Shown: one piece after another, positions 53,224 to 54,248 of the stretch
How the letters are laid out: every line of letters starts with the position of its first letter
Position numbering within the stretch: the stretch's first letter is position 1
Assembly: GCA_003222635.1 (NCBI GenBank)
Contig: QHWQ01000001.1
Location: forward strand, 4,941-59,188
Origin: Acidobacteriota bacterium
GTDB lineage: Bacteria > Acidobacteriota > Vicinamibacteria > Vicinamibacterales > UBA2999
DNA length: 54,248 nt
Direction of reading: 5' to 3'
Translations under genes and position numbers: made by a program
The notes under the pieces: generated by a model
Seen by the model: the letters and a program-made list of their open reading frames with translations, nothing else
The model's database searches: none
What the model was told of the DNA's origin: nothing

Positions 53224-54213
53224 ATGAAGACGATGGCAAGCGGGTTTGGGATACGTGTGGCGATGGCCGCGACCACCGGCTCGCTGCACTGTGATCACGG
53301 GTACGTGGAATGGCAGACTCCCGCCAATCCGCGGCGCACGCCGATCGTGATGGTGCACGCCAGCAGTACCAAGACGTGGGACACGACCTTTGACGGCCGC
53401 GACGGGTTTCGCAACATCTTCCTGCGGCGCGGGTATCGCGTGTACATGACCGACCTGCCGCGCACCGGACGGGCGGGGCAGGCATGTGCGGCGACCACCT
53501 ATACGCCGCGACCCGACAACGACCAGGCGTCGTTCACGACGTGGCGCCTCGGGTTGTGGCTGCCCGGGACCGTCGAGCCGCAGTTCTATCCGGGCGTGCA
53601 GTTTCCGCGGACGCGCGAAGCGCTGAATGAGTTTCTCCGCATTCAATACCCCGAATTCAACGCGCCGGAGAACGAGCAGATCGAAACCGACGCGCTCGCC
53701 ACACTTCTCGACGAGCTGGGACCGTCGGTGATGCTGACGCATTCTTCGACCGGCATTCGCGGGTGGATCACCGGCACGAAGACGGTCAACGTCGCCGCAA
53801 TCGTGTCATACGAACCAGGCAACGCCGTGTTTCCCGAAGGCGAGGTGCCGCCGCCGATACGTCGCGCGGACGGCATGATGGTGCCGGCCGGCGAAGTGAT
53901 CCCGATGGCCAGCTTCATGAAGCTGACGAAGTTTCCGATTCAGATCGTGTGGGGTGACTACATTCCCGCGAAGCCCGATCCGATCAACGTCGGCCCGCGG
54001 CTCACCCTCGACGCGCGCCGCGTCAACGTCGAGCGCGCGAAGCTGATGGTGGCCGCGATCAACAGGCATGGTGGACATGCCGCCAACATCATGCTTCCCG
54101 ACATGGGGATCACGGGCAACACGCATTTCCCGATGATGGATCTCAATAACGTCCAAGTCGCCGACCTGCTCTCGACGTTTCTCGCCGAGCACAAGCTCGA
54201 CGCGCGGCGGTAA
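53224..54213 (+). CDS. Alpha/beta-hydrolase family protein
   Basis: 329 residues. HGYVEWQTPANPRRTPIVMVHASSTKTW and FDGRDGFRNIFLRRGYRVYMTDLPRTGRAG match the N-terminal half of large alpha/beta-hydrolases; the nucleophile Ser is probably in LTHSSTGIRGW, the acid near IVWGDYIP, and the His in GNTHFPMMDLNN. The N terminus is short and no classical signal peptide is evident, though related proteins are often exported. Esterase-type activity is likely; the substrate is unknown. Only 35 bases follow it to the edge of the window, with nothing recognisable. Confidence 0.75.
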   Translation: MKTMASGFGIRVAMAATTGSLHCDHGYVEWQTPANPRRTPIVMVHASSTKTWDTTFDGRDGFRNIFLRRGYRVYMTDLPRTGRAGQACAATTYTPRPDNDQASFTTWRLGLWLPGTVEPQFYPGVQFPRTREALNEFLRIQYPEFNAPENEQIETDALATLLDELGPSVMLTHSSTGIRGWITGTKTVNVAAIVSYEPGNAVFPEGEVPPPIRRADGMMVPAGEVIPMASFMKLTKFPIQIVWGDYIPAKPDPINVGPRLTLDARRVNVERAKLMVAAINRHGGHAANIMLPDMGITGNTHFPMMDLNNVQVADLLSTFLAEHKLDARR

Positions 54214-54248
54214 CAACCGTACATACAGCCGCGGTGGACCGCGACGAA

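Overview
The window is high-GC, densely coded chromosomal DNA. It looks like an acidobacterium, perhaps of the Vicinamibacteria type. This is an inference from gene content: two long Oar-type TonB-dependent receptors with an N-terminal carboxypeptidase-regulatory-like domain, many small secreted proteins of unknown function (DUF6152, DUF1080, lipocalin-like, and an uncharacterised family with a GHW...TLVVD motif), futalosine-pathway menaquinone genes and a PQQ-type beta-propeller. I see no rRNA, tRNA, insertion sequence, prophage or CRISPR array.

Region 1 (1-9.05 kb, + strand) is about iron-sulfur and sulfur chemistry. A MoeB/ThiF-rhodanese protein runs off the left edge. After a good sigma-70 promoter and a possible Rrf2 operator comes a complete isc operon (iscR-iscS-iscU-iscA-hscB-hscA-fdx-iscX), tightly packed. 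It runs on with almost no gap into a small secreted protein, mqnB, mqnD and a broken yjdF-like gene.

Region 2 (9.07-13.93 kb, - strand) is a cobalamin-riboswitch operon: COG2102 ATP pyrophosphatase, btuD, btuC, btuF, a second COG2102 paralogue, and a BtuF-like protein with no signal peptide. All junctions overlap. I think this is the most interesting system in the window: B12 uptake with two predicted ATP-dependent amide-ligase-like enzymes and a cytoplasmic corrinoid-binding candidate. The divergent promoter serves mqnE, followed by nadA and a Mn-type superoxide dismutase.

Region 3 (16.9-24.1 kb) holds small secreted proteins, a thioredoxin-like [2Fe-2S] ferredoxin, a DUF6152/GHW-family pair, moeA-moaB and the first TonB-dependent receptor. 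Region 4 (24.2-33.7 kb) holds an M28 peptidase, a VOC protein, two metallo-beta-lactamase-fold proteins, a DUF1080 protein, an M20 amidohydrolase with an orphan ModA-like protein, a GH13 amylase and a PilT-type ATPase. Region 5 (33.7-42 kb) holds a second GHW-family protein, a broken methyltransferase, a lipocalin-like protein, a frameshifted secreted protein with four exact-period 306-bp repeats, and a receiver-PAS-GGDEF-EAL protein. Region 6 (42-54.2 kb) holds a PQQ propeller/DUF6152/TonB-receptor cluster, a membrane protein with a RanBP2-type zinc-finger motif, a Tat-exported amidohydrolase plus a decayed fragment of a second copy, a PEGA protein and two broken genes.

An unusual theme is that at least six genes are interrupted by short internal deletions, a one-base slip or a 62-bp tandem duplication. 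Flanking codons remain intact and recognisable. This points either to recent gene decay or to systematic assembly errors; read mapping would decide.
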